Shown: piece by piece, positions 33,806 to 43,299 of the stretch
Numbering within the stretch: position 1 is the first letter of the stretch
Layout: the number at the start of each line of letters is the position of its first letter
Assembly (NCBI GenBank): GCA_036268055.1
Contig: DATAUW010000016.1
Coordinates: forward strand, 124,001 to 188,000
Reading direction: 5' to 3'
Source of the DNA: Verrucomicrobiia bacterium
GTDB taxonomy: Bacteria; Verrucomicrobiota; Verrucomicrobiia; Limisphaerales; Pedosphaeraceae
Length of the DNA: 64,000 nucleotides
The notes under the pieces: model-generated
What the model was told of the DNA's origin: nothing
The model's input: only the letters and a program-made list of their open reading frames with translations
The model's database searches: none
Position numbers and translations under genes: made by a program

Positions 33806-35737
33806 CTACGCGACCTTGACCTTCAGCTTGTGGTTCTTGATGCGCGTGCGATTCAGCTTGGAGATGATTCCGTTGGCGTGTTCGGAGGCGACGTCCACAA
33901 ACAAATGCCGTTCACGAATATCCACCGTGCCGACGACCGCGGCTGGCAAGCCAGTCTCACCGAGAATCGCGCCGACAACATCACCGGGTTTCACATCCAT
34001 TTCTTCGCCGATATTCATGTAAAGGCGCGTCTGAGTTTCGGGCGTGCGACGGCTTATTTTTGGCGGCGGCGCAGATGGGCGCAGAGCGATTTGCGCGGGG
34101 CGGCGATCGGGGAAAGGCAATGGCCGTGGAGTTGGCGCGGTGGGCTTTGGCGTTGAAGGAGCTTGAGGCACAGCTTTAACTGGATCATCCGTGGCAATAG
34201 GCTTTGGAGCCGTGACTACGCGAGGAGAAACAGGCGGCCGTGGCGCTGGTAGAATGGGGCGTTCAATGCGCGGTGCAGGCGTGGGACGCGGTGCGTTTTC
34301 ATCCGCAGTTCGCCAGGGCTTGCGAGTGGGCGCGGAGTCGCGCGGCGCGGAACGAGAATCACGAGGAGCGGAACGGCGGTCAGAACGCTCAGGACGTTCG
34401 TCGCGGAAAGAAGTTTCGGTGCGCACTGTTTTCGCGGCAGCAACGCCCTCGCCAGCTTGTAATTGATGCAGCAACGCCGATGCGATGTCGGTGCTCGTGA
34501 AACCTTCTTCGAGCAGGCGTTCGATCAAATGATCCTGGCGCTTATATTCGCCGCTCTGCAAGGTGCCGCGCAGTTTTTCCAGAAACACATTTGCGCGCGC
34601 CTCGTCCACTTCGTTTTGCGTTGGCGGACGCCCGTGATGCATCTTCACCTTCGTGTAGCGCTCGATGTTGTAAATTTGAAAAAGCTCGCGGCCCGCGGCG
34701 AAGGAAATCGCCCGTCCGCTGCGGCCCGCGCGGCCGGTGCGCCCGATGCGATGAAGATAATCCTCCACGTCGTAGGGCAAATCGTAATTAAAAACCACCT
34801 GCACATCGTCCACGTCAATGCCCCGCGCCGCGACGTCGGTGGCGACGAGAAATTCGAGACCGGACTTGCGAAATTTATTCATCACGCGATCGCGCATGGC
34901 CTGGCTCATGTCGCCGTGCAGGCGGTCGGCGGAATAACCCTGCGCATTCAAATGATCCACGAGATCATCCACCATGCGCTTGGTATTGCAAAAAATGATG
35001 CCGAGTTTGAGATCGTGAATATCAATCAGCCGCGTGAGCAGTTCGATTTTATAACGGCGATCCACCTCGTAGTAAATCTGCTCGACCGTCGGGACCGTCA
35101 GCGCGGTTTGTTCGATGCGCACATTCTGGGGATCGCGCGAATATTTTTGGATCAACTCCTGGATTGGGCGCGGCATCGTCGCCGAGAAAAAAACCGTCTG
35201 CCGCTCCTTGGGGACCGCCTGCAAAATGAATTCGATGTCCTCGCGGAAACCCATGTCGAGCATGACGTCGGCTTCATCGAGGATCACCATCTTGACCTTC
35301 TCAAGCCGCAAGGTTCCGCGGCGCATGTGATCCATCACGCGGCCCGGCGTGCCGATGACGATCTGCGCGCCTTGCTTGAGCCCGAGAAATTGGCGCTCGT
35401 AAGATTGGCCGCCATAAATCGGCAGCGCGTGAATGCCGCGCTTGAACAACGCGAGCTTATGCACTTCCTCGGAGACCTGCACGGCGAGTTCGCGCGTGGG
35501 GCAGAGAATGACCATCTGCACCGCACGCAACTGCGGATCCACTTTTTCAATCGCGGGTACGGCGAAAGCCGCAGTTTTGCCAGAGCCCGTGCGCGATTGC
35601 CCGACGACATCGCGTCCCTGCAAGAGCACGGGAATCGCTTCTGCCTGAATCGGCGACGCCTGTTCAAAGCCCAGTTTATCAATGGCTTTCAGCAACTCCG
35701 GCGAAATGCCCAATTCGGAAAATAGTTTCGTTGTCAT
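33806..35737 (-). CDS. DEAD-box RNA helicase with DbpA-type RNA-binding domain (DeaD/CsdA-like)
   Basis: A protein of 643 residues. The helicase core shows the Q motif (FEQASPIQAEAIPVLL), Walker A SRTGSGKTAAF, PTRELAVQ, the DEAD box, SATMPRP and HRIGRTGRAGRSG. A long Arg/Pro/Ala-rich linker (about 440-570) leads to a C-terminal DbpA RNA-binding domain (RLYMNIGEEMDVKPGDVVGA to the end). This layout is that of DeaD/CsdA, which unwinds RNA in ribosome assembly and at low temperature. Monocistronic; no cold-shock element was identified. Confidence 0.93.
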   Translation of the reverse strand: MTTKLFSELGISPELLKAIDKLGFEQASPIQAEAIPVLLQGRDVVGQSRTGSGKTAAFAVPAIEKVDPQLRAVQMVILCPTRELAVQVSEEVHKLALFKRGIHALPIYGGQSYERQFLGLKQGAQIVIGTPGRVMDHMRRGTLRLEKVKMVILDEADVMLDMGFREDIEFILQAVPKERQTVFFSATMPRPIQELIQKYSRDPQNVRIEQTALTVPTVEQIYYEVDRRYKIELLTRLIDIHDLKLGIIFCNTKRMVDDLVDHLNAQGYSADRLHGDMSQAMRDRVMNKFRKSGLEFLVATDVAARGIDVDDVQVVFNYDLPYDVEDYLHRIGRTGRAGRSGRAISFAAGRELFQIYNIERYTKVKMHHGRPPTQNEVDEARANVFLEKLRGTLQSGEYKRQDHLIERLLEEGFTSTDIASALLHQLQAGEGVAAAKTVRTETSFRDERPERSDRRSAPRDSRSAPRDSAPTRKPWRTADENAPRPTPAPRIERPILPAPRPPVSPRVVTAPKPIATDDPVKAVPQAPSTPKPTAPTPRPLPFPDRRPAQIALRPSAPPPKISRRTPETQTRLYMNIGEEMDVKPGDVVGAILGETGLPAAVVGTVDIRERHLFVDVASEHANGIISKLNRTRIKNHKLKVKVA

Positions 35738-35800
35738 TAAATCTATACGATCACAAGTAATTTACCTGATAACGGGCGGCTTGGGGGAATTATTTATATG

Positions 35801-35835
35801 GAAAGAAAATGGGGGCAAAAAATAATTTTGCCCCC
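35801..35835 (-). terminator. Rho-independent terminator of the gene at 35877
   Basis: GGGGGCAAAA (35811-35820) and TTTTGCCCCC (35826-35835) form a perfect 10-bp stem, followed on the minus strand by ATTTTCTTTC. It separates this transcript from the DEAD-box helicase gene. Confidence 0.85.
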
Positions 35836-35876
35836 AAAGCGTGTTGCGAAATTTGCCGTTTTAAACGGCCATCGCA

Positions 35877-36581
35877 TTAACTGGAAATTTTCTTCTTGGC
35901 GTCATCCGGCACTTCGACCTTGGTTTTGCCAATGTCTTTGATTTCCACAGTCATCGTGCGGTTGATGTCGCGGCCATTGCCGTTGAACTCGATATGGCCG
36001 GATGTCGTCAGTTGGTATTTGGAGAGCATACCGTCCTTGACCCAAAATTTCACTGAGCCCTTGGCATTACTCACTTCGGGGCCGTTGCCGCCGCCGCGGC
36101 GAAAGGTCAGGCGTTCCTTCGCACCATCCTCGGTCAAATCAGCGGAATAAGCTCCGTCGGCCATTTTGATGTCCTGAGTTTTCGCGAGCAGGCTTTCGGC
36201 ATCAGCAGCCGGAGCTTTGTAATTCTGCATGGTCAAGGCAAAGAAACGGCCTGGGCTAAATCCGCCCCCGCCGTCATCCTTCGCGGCATCGGCAACCGAT
36301 TGCCAATCGCCATCCGTTTTGATTGCGCCCTTGCCATCTTTCAAAACGGCGTGGTTGACATTGTCTCCCATCGTAATGTCGAGCGTGGTGTAACCCATCT
36401 TTTCGGCTTTGCCTTCGGTCGAGGAAGTGAAGCGGCCACCGTCAGTCGAGGTTGTCCAGCTATAATTGTCTGAAGCGGCAAGTTTCTTGATCGCGTTCGA
36501 GAGATCATCCTTGGAAGCATCGGCGGCAAGGAGTGTTCCGGCGGCTAACAATATCGCGGCAAATGGAATTAGTTTTTTCAT
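35877..36581 (-). CDS. secreted protein of unknown function
   Basis: A protein of 234 residues with a clean signal peptide (MKKLIPFAAILLAAGTLLAADA). The mature part is beta-rich (NYSWTTSTDGGRFTSSTEGK, later FWVKDGMLSKYQLTTSGHIE) and ends KVEVPDDAKKKISS. The sequence of strands recalls the LolA-like fold of lipoprotein carriers, but I cannot establish this. A strong terminator follows the gene, so it is probably a single-gene transcript. Confidence 0.75.
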   Translation of the reverse strand: MKKLIPFAAILLAAGTLLAADASKDDLSNAIKKLAASDNYSWTTSTDGGRFTSSTEGKAEKMGYTTLDITMGDNVNHAVLKDGKGAIKTDGDWQSVADAAKDDGGGGFSPGRFFALTMQNYKAPAADAESLLAKTQDIKMADGAYSADLTEDGAKERLTFRRGGGNGPEVSNAKGSVKFWVKDGMLSKYQLTTSGHIEFNGNGRDINRTMTVEIKDIGKTKVEVPDDAKKKISS

Positions 36582-36692
36582 AGAAAGAAGTGGTTGTTGG
36601 TCTAGGCGAGCTTAACGGAAGGGCGGGAACCGTCGAGCGCAAAATAATCAAACAAACGGACAATTCTCGGCCCGGAAAAAGGCAGCGCTATT

Positions 36693-38603
36693 TTACCATC
36701 CGCCACCGCCGCCACCGCCACCTCCACCACCTGACGAACCACCGCCACCGCTCCCACCACTGCTTCCGCCGGAGCTTTCACCGGGTGCAGTCGCCGCCGA
36801 CGCGATCGTGCTTGAGAAAGTCGTGCCGAGAGAAGTGCCAAACGCGGCCACGTCCAGCGCACTCCACGCAGCCCCCTGATACCACAAGGGCATATAACTT
36901 GCGCCACGCGGGCCGATGGTTGCCTCTTTCAAAATTTGCGCGAATTGTTCCGACCATTTTTGCTCGATGCCGAGTGCGAGCGCATAAGGCAAAAACTTCT
37001 CGAATAATGCCGGGGTTTGGTCCGGCGGATTTTCCACGTTCAACCGATCCTTCTCCGCGCCGCTGAGGAATAATTTGAAGCCCTCGATCTGATCGAGGAT
37101 TTTTCGTCCGGCGAGCGTGGGCGCCTTCATGAGGTGATAAAAAATTCCATTGAGCGAGATGCTGCAAACGAAAATCGCCACGACCCAAATCGAAGTGCTA
37201 TGCACCAAAAACCAGATGCCCAAAACCTCGCCCGCGAGGAAGGGCAAGGAGAACAAGGCGAGTGGCAAACTCTTTATGCCGTAGCCACGGCGCGTGGAAC
37301 TGAGGACCTGGGAGATAAGCAGTGTCACGACTGCCGTCCACGGCGTGAGCCAGACGAACATGAACAGCGCAGTCGCGATGTCGCTGGCGTCCATCAACGA
37401 AATGATCACGGGCACGACGGAAAAAATTAATCCCGGCAGCCAATAACGCCAGTTGCGTTTGAAGTAAATTTCCTCCTCCGATTGTTTTAACTGGCGTTGC
37501 AATTCTTTGCGCGCGTTCTGGAGGGTGGAATAATGCGCTTGTATGAGGCGCAGAGGACGTCCGCGGTCGAGCAGATTTTGCAGCAGCGTTTTTTCCTCGG
37601 GCAGCAGGTCGTCATAATCGGCATCCGTACGCGTGAGGATATATTGTTTGCGCGCCTCTTCGCGGATGGTGATCTTGCCCTTGACAGCGAGATTAAGGAT
37701 CGCGGCAGCAAAAGCCTTATCGTCAAAACCCATGCGCACCAGATAACGGACAGCGGCGGGAGAAAATTTTTCAGGCGGTGAAGACCTGGCCATGATGATG
37801 CCGTGGGCGAGATCGCGGCCCACCATCATCCACGCCGCGATATAATAAAGCAGAAGGAAAAAGAAACAAATCGTAGCGAGAGTGAGGCCTTGATTATCCG
37901 ACATCAGCGCCATCCCCTTGGTCTGGATGGTGGGAGCGACGACAAAACCTTTCGGCCATTCAACAACAATGGTGAGGCCTTCATGAACATTGAGCCGGCG
38001 AGTGGTTTCAAAGTGTGCATTACCGTTGATCATTTCCACAGAATAATTGGTCGCGCGACTGCCCTGTGCGCCGGTATAGGCGATAAGATCGTGCGGCATC
38101 GCGCCGGTGGGCAAGGTCACTGTGGCGGTGGCCAGATCAATGGGAAATGACCAGGCGTTGCCGGTGACGTTCCAATAAAGTTCGTCGTGCGTATCAAAGA
38201 AACCCAACTGACGACCGGTCTTGTAAGTGATGCGATAAGAATGCTGGCCGGACGGCAGCAGCGCCGTCGCGGAACCGATATAAACGCGCACGCCGTTGTC
38301 GCGCTTTTCGAGATGGTACGGCTCCGGTTTCCCGTCGCGTTCCACGTTGAGCACGTCGAAACGAGTGCGCACGCGCAGGCCGAACTTGCCGTGGTAAAGT
38401 TGCGGAAAATCGCGGTAGATGCCGTGCTTCATCTGCTGCCCGTCGGCGGTGACATCAATCGTCTCCGTGACCAGCAACGTGGCATTCGATTGGACGGTAA
38501 TCTGGCTGTCGAAATGGGAGATACGTTCCAAGGCCGCCGAAGCGGGAAATATCGCCAGCCAGATAAACGTGATGCAGACTATCCAGCAATAACGGCGAAT
38601 CAT
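36693..38603 (-). CDS. DUF2207 membrane protein with Gly-rich tail
   Basis: A protein of 636 residues from the ATG at 38603, which has GGAGGT upstream. Order: signal peptide (ending FPASA), a DUF2207 beta domain (ISHFDSQITVQSNATLLVTE to about 230, with KHGIYRDFPQLYHGK), a transmembrane helix near 245, a cytoplasmic part, two or three more helices (about 400-490) and a tail of Gly and Ser ending GGGGW. The Gly-rich tail is common in the family. Such proteins are predicted membrane proteins without a known function. Confidence 0.87.
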   Translation of the reverse strand: MIRRYCWIVCITFIWLAIFPASAALERISHFDSQITVQSNATLLVTETIDVTADGQQMKHGIYRDFPQLYHGKFGLRVRTRFDVLNVERDGKPEPYHLEKRDNGVRVYIGSATALLPSGQHSYRITYKTGRQLGFFDTHDELYWNVTGNAWSFPIDLATATVTLPTGAMPHDLIAYTGAQGSRATNYSVEMINGNAHFETTRRLNVHEGLTIVVEWPKGFVVAPTIQTKGMALMSDNQGLTLATICFFFLLLYYIAAWMMVGRDLAHGIIMARSSPPEKFSPAAVRYLVRMGFDDKAFAAAILNLAVKGKITIREEARKQYILTRTDADYDDLLPEEKTLLQNLLDRGRPLRLIQAHYSTLQNARKELQRQLKQSEEEIYFKRNWRYWLPGLIFSVVPVIISLMDASDIATALFMFVWLTPWTAVVTLLISQVLSSTRRGYGIKSLPLALFSLPFLAGEVLGIWFLVHSTSIWVVAIFVCSISLNGIFYHLMKAPTLAGRKILDQIEGFKLFLSGAEKDRLNVENPPDQTPALFEKFLPYALALGIEQKWSEQFAQILKEATIGPRGASYMPLWYQGAAWSALDVAAFGTSLGTTFSSTIASAATAPGESSGGSSGGSGGGGSSGGGGGGGGGGGW

Positions 38604-38787
38604 GACACCACCTCCGGCGAGCTGCCTTTCAGCAAGGTTCTGCTTACAAGAAATGACGAAAGCGTCGGCTTGCACGATGAAGCCGGTTCAAGTTCAGGAC
38701 GAATGAGCACGCTGCACTATAGCAGCGAGAGTGGCGATTGAAAAGCGGTCTGTCGGATTACGCGTTCTATATTTTTGTGATAAGAGC

Positions 38788-41247
38788 TTACGGTCGCGTC
38801 ACATTTACGCGGAGATAATGGGCGCGCTGGCCAGCCATGCCGGACGTATCGCGAATGACGACGGTTTCGTTCGGCGAACCGCTGCGGGAAATTTCTTTTG
38901 CCGATGCCGCGAGCACGATGTTGGTTCCCGTGTAGGTCGCGATGTCTGACCATGCGCTCATGTTTGTCGAGGCTTGCACATGGTACGTGACGCCGGTTTC
39001 CGCCGGGCGGCGCACGAAGCTGATTTGGAAATATGACAAGCCATTGCTGCTAGTAATCGCCGCTTGCACGGTGGCGTTGGACTTCCAATAATTGAGGAAT
39101 TCGATGAGCGCGAGCGGCGTGTTGGTCGGCGCGGGTTGCTGAATTTGATCGGCTTCGTTGATGCCGTGACAACTGGTGCAACTGCGGATCTCACCCGGCG
39201 CGAAGGTCAGCCAGTAGCGTTCGCGCACCACGCCAACGCCGTTAGTATCCGCAAGCTGCCACGTCATCGCGCGGCGCGCAGGAACGATCGCGGCGGAAGA
39301 GCCATCGGGGCCGAGTTGCACGCTCGCGATGGGCGCGGTAGCGGTAGCGGGATTATCAACGCCGGGATCGTGGAGATACTGCGCCAGCACGCGACGACCA
39401 TTGCCAGGATTGCCGGGATCGCCGTAATTGAAACTGCGCAGTTGATCCGCCTGGAATAATTGCAGCCACGCGATGTCGTAAATTTTTCCAGGAACACTGG
39501 CGGTCGTGTGGCTCGTGCCCGCGATGTTCAAATTATACGGCTGTTGATGGTCGGCCTGGTCGCGCGTGGTGACATCGCGACTGACGATGAGCGCCAGTTG
39601 ATGCGTGATCAGATATTTTTGAAACGTGGCGATGTCCACCTTCGCGGCGGCAAACGCGGCGAGTTCGGGACCGGGAATCGGCACGCTGAACGGAACCGGT
39701 CGCGGACGGGCATAGACTTCCACTGGATCGAGTTCCCACAGCAAATGGTTTTGGGTTATGTAGGCGTAGAGATTCGGATTCCAATACACGGCCTGGTTGG
39801 TGAGACCGCTGGTCAAGGGCGCGCCAGGAACATAGAAGCCATTGGTAAACACCAAAAATTTCAAACGAAAATCATACGCGGTCGAAGGATATAAGGGATC
39901 GGGGTCTTCGGTCTCGGTGAATACATTTGCTGTGTGCGCCGCGATCATGTAACCGTCCGTAGTCATCAATGGATTGCGATAAAAACCGGTGTCGTCGGCA
40001 GGGACATTTCCGGGAGTGGCGGTGGAGCCTTCCGTTGAGCGCGGCGTGAGATAATTGATGCGCATGTAGTAGGCGTTGATATTCGTCGCGCCGGTCAGCG
40101 AGATTAATTGTCCGCCGCTGTGCGTGGTGAATTCTGGCGCGTCAATGCCGTAGAAAAGTCCTGGCATGCGCGGGTCTTCGCGAATTTGCAGGAAGTCCTC
40201 GATGCGGTTGGTATTATAATCCGTGCTGAAATCGTATTTGTCGTAAAGGTTGGGATCGTTGGTGTAAGCCGCCGAGATATAACTGCCGCCGAGTTCGTGG
40301 CGGCCCACGTGATTCACAGTTTCCTCATCGGTGCCGTCCTGATTGATCGCCCAAGGAAAAAATTGATTGAAGGTATTTCCGGCAAGGCCAGTGCCCGCAA
40401 GCAAGTCGGTGCGCACATCGCGCGGCTCAGGAAAAACTTCAGTTTGATTGGTAGTGATGACTGAGTTCGACGATTCATCGCTCCAGTTGAACGTGCCGTA
40501 AACAATTTTGCCTTCGAGAAAATCCGTGTCGGCCTGCTGGTCGCGTTGCAGATGGTCCCAACGCACGAATACCACGCGGCCGGCGCTGTCAAGCAGCGGT
40601 GAGAACGCTCCGCTCGGAGTGTGATTGAGCATGAACAAAATGCCATTCGTGGGTTGCAGGCTCCAAAGGCCCGTGACGGTCGGTTGCTCCTCGTATTCGT
40701 CGAGCTGCGGATACAGTTGTGCTTCGCCGTTGCGCGGACGGTCGCTGGTGAAAATGATTTGATCGTCGCTGCCGTAAATGGGGGAGACGTTATTGAAATT
40801 CGCAGGTTGATTCGGGACCTTGATGATGACGGGAATCGAATTTGGATCTGTGAAATTCGTGATTTCGTAAAGTTGCCAGTAAGCGTCCGGCGCGGAATAT
40901 GATTTGTACGCGCCAACCCCGCCCGCGACCATGCTGAACACCGCCTTCTTCCCGCTCCAATGCACACATGGCTGGCGCACGGCGATGCCGTTGGGATATT
41001 GATCACCCCATTGACCGTAGCCAGCCGCGCGCGTCAGGTTTTTTGTCGTGCCATCGGGATAACGAATGTAAAGGTCGCCGCCGCGCCCGCAGGAATCTAC
41101 CGTTGGCCGATGATTGCCGAAAGTGGAACCGATCGTGGCAAAATCGGCGGGAATGGGAACTTGCGTGACGAACAAGATGGAATTCGTCGGACCCGCAAAG
41201 GCGCTCGTGATCGCGCCGAGAAATAGAAATAGAAAAAAACTTTTCAT
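38788..41247 (-). CDS. HzsA-related secreted protein with a c-type heme motif
   Basis: A protein of 819 residues from the ATG at 41247, giving a signal peptide (MKSFFLFLFLGAITSAFA). The start of the mature part (ILFVTQVPIPADFATIGSTF, then GRGGDLYIRYPDGTTKNLTR, CVHWSGKKAVFSMV) and the DDQIIFTSDRPRNGEAQLYP block resemble the propeller-like and middle parts of the hydrazine synthase alpha subunit family, which is widespread outside anammox bacteria. A single CTSCH motif (690-694) should bind heme c. The C-terminal 100 residues form a beta domain. Substrate unknown; hydrazine synthesis is not implied. Confidence 0.75.
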   Translation of the reverse strand: MKSFFLFLFLGAITSAFAGPTNSILFVTQVPIPADFATIGSTFGNHRPTVDSCGRGGDLYIRYPDGTTKNLTRAAGYGQWGDQYPNGIAVRQPCVHWSGKKAVFSMVAGGVGAYKSYSAPDAYWQLYEITNFTDPNSIPVIIKVPNQPANFNNVSPIYGSDDQIIFTSDRPRNGEAQLYPQLDEYEEQPTVTGLWSLQPTNGILFMLNHTPSGAFSPLLDSAGRVVFVRWDHLQRDQQADTDFLEGKIVYGTFNWSDESSNSVITTNQTEVFPEPRDVRTDLLAGTGLAGNTFNQFFPWAINQDGTDEETVNHVGRHELGGSYISAAYTNDPNLYDKYDFSTDYNTNRIEDFLQIREDPRMPGLFYGIDAPEFTTHSGGQLISLTGATNINAYYMRINYLTPRSTEGSTATPGNVPADDTGFYRNPLMTTDGYMIAAHTANVFTETEDPDPLYPSTAYDFRLKFLVFTNGFYVPGAPLTSGLTNQAVYWNPNLYAYITQNHLLWELDPVEVYARPRPVPFSVPIPGPELAAFAAAKVDIATFQKYLITHQLALIVSRDVTTRDQADHQQPYNLNIAGTSHTTASVPGKIYDIAWLQLFQADQLRSFNYGDPGNPGNGRRVLAQYLHDPGVDNPATATAPIASVQLGPDGSSAAIVPARRAMTWQLADTNGVGVVRERYWLTFAPGEIRSCTSCHGINEADQIQQPAPTNTPLALIEFLNYWKSNATVQAAITSSNGLSYFQISFVRRPAETGVTYHVQASTNMSAWSDIATYTGTNIVLAASAKEISRSGSPNETVVIRDTSGMAGQRAHYLRVNVTRP

Positions 41248-41537
41248 CGTGCCGGGTGGTTCAGCACATCGCACTCCAAGGCGGCTGTAAAGTCATACGC
41301 CGTCTGGCGTAGGCGGCTTTTTGCGTGGGCGCAAAGGCATATAACCGTTGCCTTGGCACGAGTTGGCATGGTTATCGGCTCGCGAATCAATAAAGTGCCT
41401 CAAAACCGAACATAAACACGTTTGTCTAAATAATTTTGGACAGATGGCCAATGGCGAATTGCTTTTTTCATATTTTCTGCCAAAGTGATGTTAGGAACAA
41501 ATCGTGGCTCAGCCGTAAATCTCAACGCCATATATAT

Positions 41538-42263
41538 ATGATCTCGTTTTCTTCGACTTCGTGCCCGGCACGTCCATTTTACCATTCGCTTGTGACAATC
41601 ATCATGTTTGGCTTGGCCGTGGCAACCTTCACTCAACCGGTGCGCGCTGATATGATTGAATTGACCAATGGTGATCATTATCGCGGTGTAGTTATTTCGA
41701 TGACGCAAACGAACATGGAATTTCTGAGCGAAATTCAGGGACGCGTCACCTTGCCGCGGAATAAAATCGCGCAGATCACCTTGAATGAAGTCATCACCAA
41801 ATCCGTGGTCGTCACCAAGCCGCCCGTGACCAACGGAACTTTAGTCGCGGCTCCCCTGATTCTTTCGGGCGCTTCAACGGCTGCTCCTGTCCGCCACGAC
41901 GCCGCGCCAGGCAACCAGGCCGATGCGGTGGTTCAGCAAATGCGCCAGCAAGGCGTGGATCCCAGATTGATTGATCAAGTGCAGGAGCAAATTTTCGGCA
42001 AGTCCAGTCCTGCAGCCGCGCAAAAATTCAATGAGATGATCGGCGGTCTCCAATCGGGCAGCATGTCCATCCGCGACCTGCGCAACCAGGCGCAATCGGC
42101 CATCAACCAGATCAACAGCGCGAAAAAAGAATTTGGCAGTGACGCCGGTGATATGCTTGACGGTTACCTGACCATCCTCCAAAACTTCGTGCGCGATGCC
42201 GACACCGACGCAGCCAACACGATTACGCCTTCACCGCCGACCGCCGCTGTATCCACGAAATAA
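41538..42263 (+). CDS. secreted protein with SH3-like N-terminal segment
   Basis: A protein of 241 residues from the ATG at 41538, with a signal peptide ending near TFTQPVRA. The following 45 residues (MIELTNGDHYRGVVISMTQT, then GRVTLPRNKIAQITL) have the look of a small beta barrel, as in many secreted proteins of the phylum that carry a metal- or RNA-like SH3 unit. The C-terminal part is helical (VVQQMRQQGVDPRLIDQVQE). No function assigned. An upstream ATG at 41436 is in frame but would hide the signal. Confidence 0.7.
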   Translation: MISFSSTSCPARPFYHSLVTIIMFGLAVATFTQPVRADMIELTNGDHYRGVVISMTQTNMEFLSEIQGRVTLPRNKIAQITLNEVITKSVVVTKPPVTNGTLVAAPLILSGASTAAPVRHDAAPGNQADAVVQQMRQQGVDPRLIDQVQEQIFGKSSPAAAQKFNEMIGGLQSGSMSIRDLRNQAQSAINQINSAKKEFGSDAGDMLDGYLTILQNFVRDADTDAANTITPSPPTAAVSTK

Positions 42264-42308
42264 TTTTGCACGCATCGGTGGACAGAGAAATTTGCCGCTG
42301 ATGTCCGC

Positions 42309-42773
42309 ATGAACATCGTCCTCGTCGAACCCGAAATTCCGCCGAACACCGGCAATGTCGCGCGCCTTTGCGCTGCCACAAAGACGCGCCTGCATCTCAT
42401 CGAGCCGTTTGGATTTGATCTGAGCGATAAACAGCTTAAGCGCGCCGGGATGGATTATTGGCGGCAGGTCGAGTGGGAACGCTGGGCGGGCTGGGCGGCG
42501 TTTCAAGCAGGACTGCCGGCGGGCGCTCGTCTTTGGTTTGTGGAATCGGACGGCCCGCAAATTTATTCCGAGGCGCGTTTTGAACCGGATGACTATTTGG
42601 TGTTCGGCCGCGAGACGGCGGGGTTGCCGCGGCAATTATTGGAGCAGAATCGCGAGCGCTGGCTGCGCATTCCCATGTTTAATCTGGAATCGCGCTCGTT
42701 GAATTTATCGAACTGCGCCGCGCTGGTTTTATTTGAAGCGTTGCGCCAGCAGGGATTTCCTGGCGGCGCATGA
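42309..42773 (+). CDS. trmL: tRNA (cytidine/uridine-34-2'-O)-methyltransferase TrmL
   Basis: A protein of 154 residues, the length of the minimal SPOUT enzyme TrmL. Motifs: VEPEIPPNTGNVARLCAAT (motif 1), FGRETAGLP (motif 2, SAM-binding knot) and RSLNLSNCAALVLFEALRQ (motif 3). It methylates the ribose of the wobble nucleotide of tRNA-Leu isoacceptors, using SAM, as a dimer. The ATG overlaps a minimal ATGTCCGCATGA frame. It is convergent with the PTS IIA gene, 2 bp apart. Confidence 0.94.
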   Translation: MNIVLVEPEIPPNTGNVARLCAATKTRLHLIEPFGFDLSDKQLKRAGMDYWRQVEWERWAGWAAFQAGLPAGARLWFVESDGPQIYSEARFEPDDYLVFGRETAGLPRQLLEQNRERWLRIPMFNLESRSLNLSNCAALVLFEALRQQGFPGGA

Positions 42774-42775
42774 GG

Positions 42776-43285
42776 CTAACTTTCCGCTTCCGCTTCGCGA
42801 ATGAGGGTGATGACTTTCTGTGGGCTGTCCACCATCAGCAAACTTTTCCGTAACTTCGGATTTCGCAGGAGGCGGCTGATGCGCGCGAGAATGGCGAGGT
42901 GCTCGGTAACCGTTGGCGCAATGAGCAGGAAAAATAATTGCGCGGGCGAATCGTCAATCGAGGCGTAAGGAATTCCGGTATCGTGCCGGCCAAAAACGAG
43001 GATCGGATGATCCACCAATCCCACCAGCGCATTGCGCGCGTGCGGCAGGGCAACACCATCGCCGATGCCCGTGCTGTGCAGTTGTTCGCGTTCCTCGAGC
43101 GCGCGCAACAAGGTTTGCCGAGCCTCGGGACGGTCGGCGATCTCCGGGATTTGGCTCACGAGTTCGGTCAGGACAGCCTCGCGGGTGGCGCCGGCCAAAT
43201 GCAGTTTGATCATTGTTGGAGAAATGAGCTGGCTGAGGGCAACGCGCCGGGGTGGGGGATTTTGCATAATGAAACTGCGGCCCAT
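42776..43285 (-). CDS. PTS system EIIA type-2 domain protein (PtsN-like)
   Basis: A protein of 169 residues; a start at 43267 giving 163 residues is equally possible. The phosphorylated His lies in GDGVALPHARN (H82), and SPAQLFFLLIAPTVTEHLAI follows as in PtsN/FruA-type IIA domains. No IIB, IIC, HPr or EI gene is in the window, so a regulatory role (as in the nitrogen PTS) is more likely than sugar uptake. It is divergent from nothing close; the ankyrin gene lies upstream on the same strand. Confidence 0.88.
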   Translation of the reverse strand: MGRSFIMQNPPPRRVALSQLISPTMIKLHLAGATREAVLTELVSQIPEIADRPEARQTLLRALEEREQLHSTGIGDGVALPHARNALVGLVDHPILVFGRHDTGIPYASIDDSPAQLFFLLIAPTVTEHLAILARISRLLRNPKLRKSLLMVDSPQKVITLIREAEAES

Positions 43286-43299
43286 TCAATGACGAACAC

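Noticed and set aside
34463-35725. Antisense frame of 420 codons over the DEAD-box helicase gene
   Set aside because: The helicase has all motifs; the antisense product is Arg/His-rich and matches nothing.
38788-41247. Hydrazine synthase and anammox metabolism
   Set aside because: Only one HzsA-related protein with a single heme site; no other subunits or hydrazine dehydrogenase.
42776-43285. Sugar phosphotransferase operon
   Set aside because: A lone IIA domain without IIB, IIC, HPr or EI in the window; a regulatory protein is more likely.
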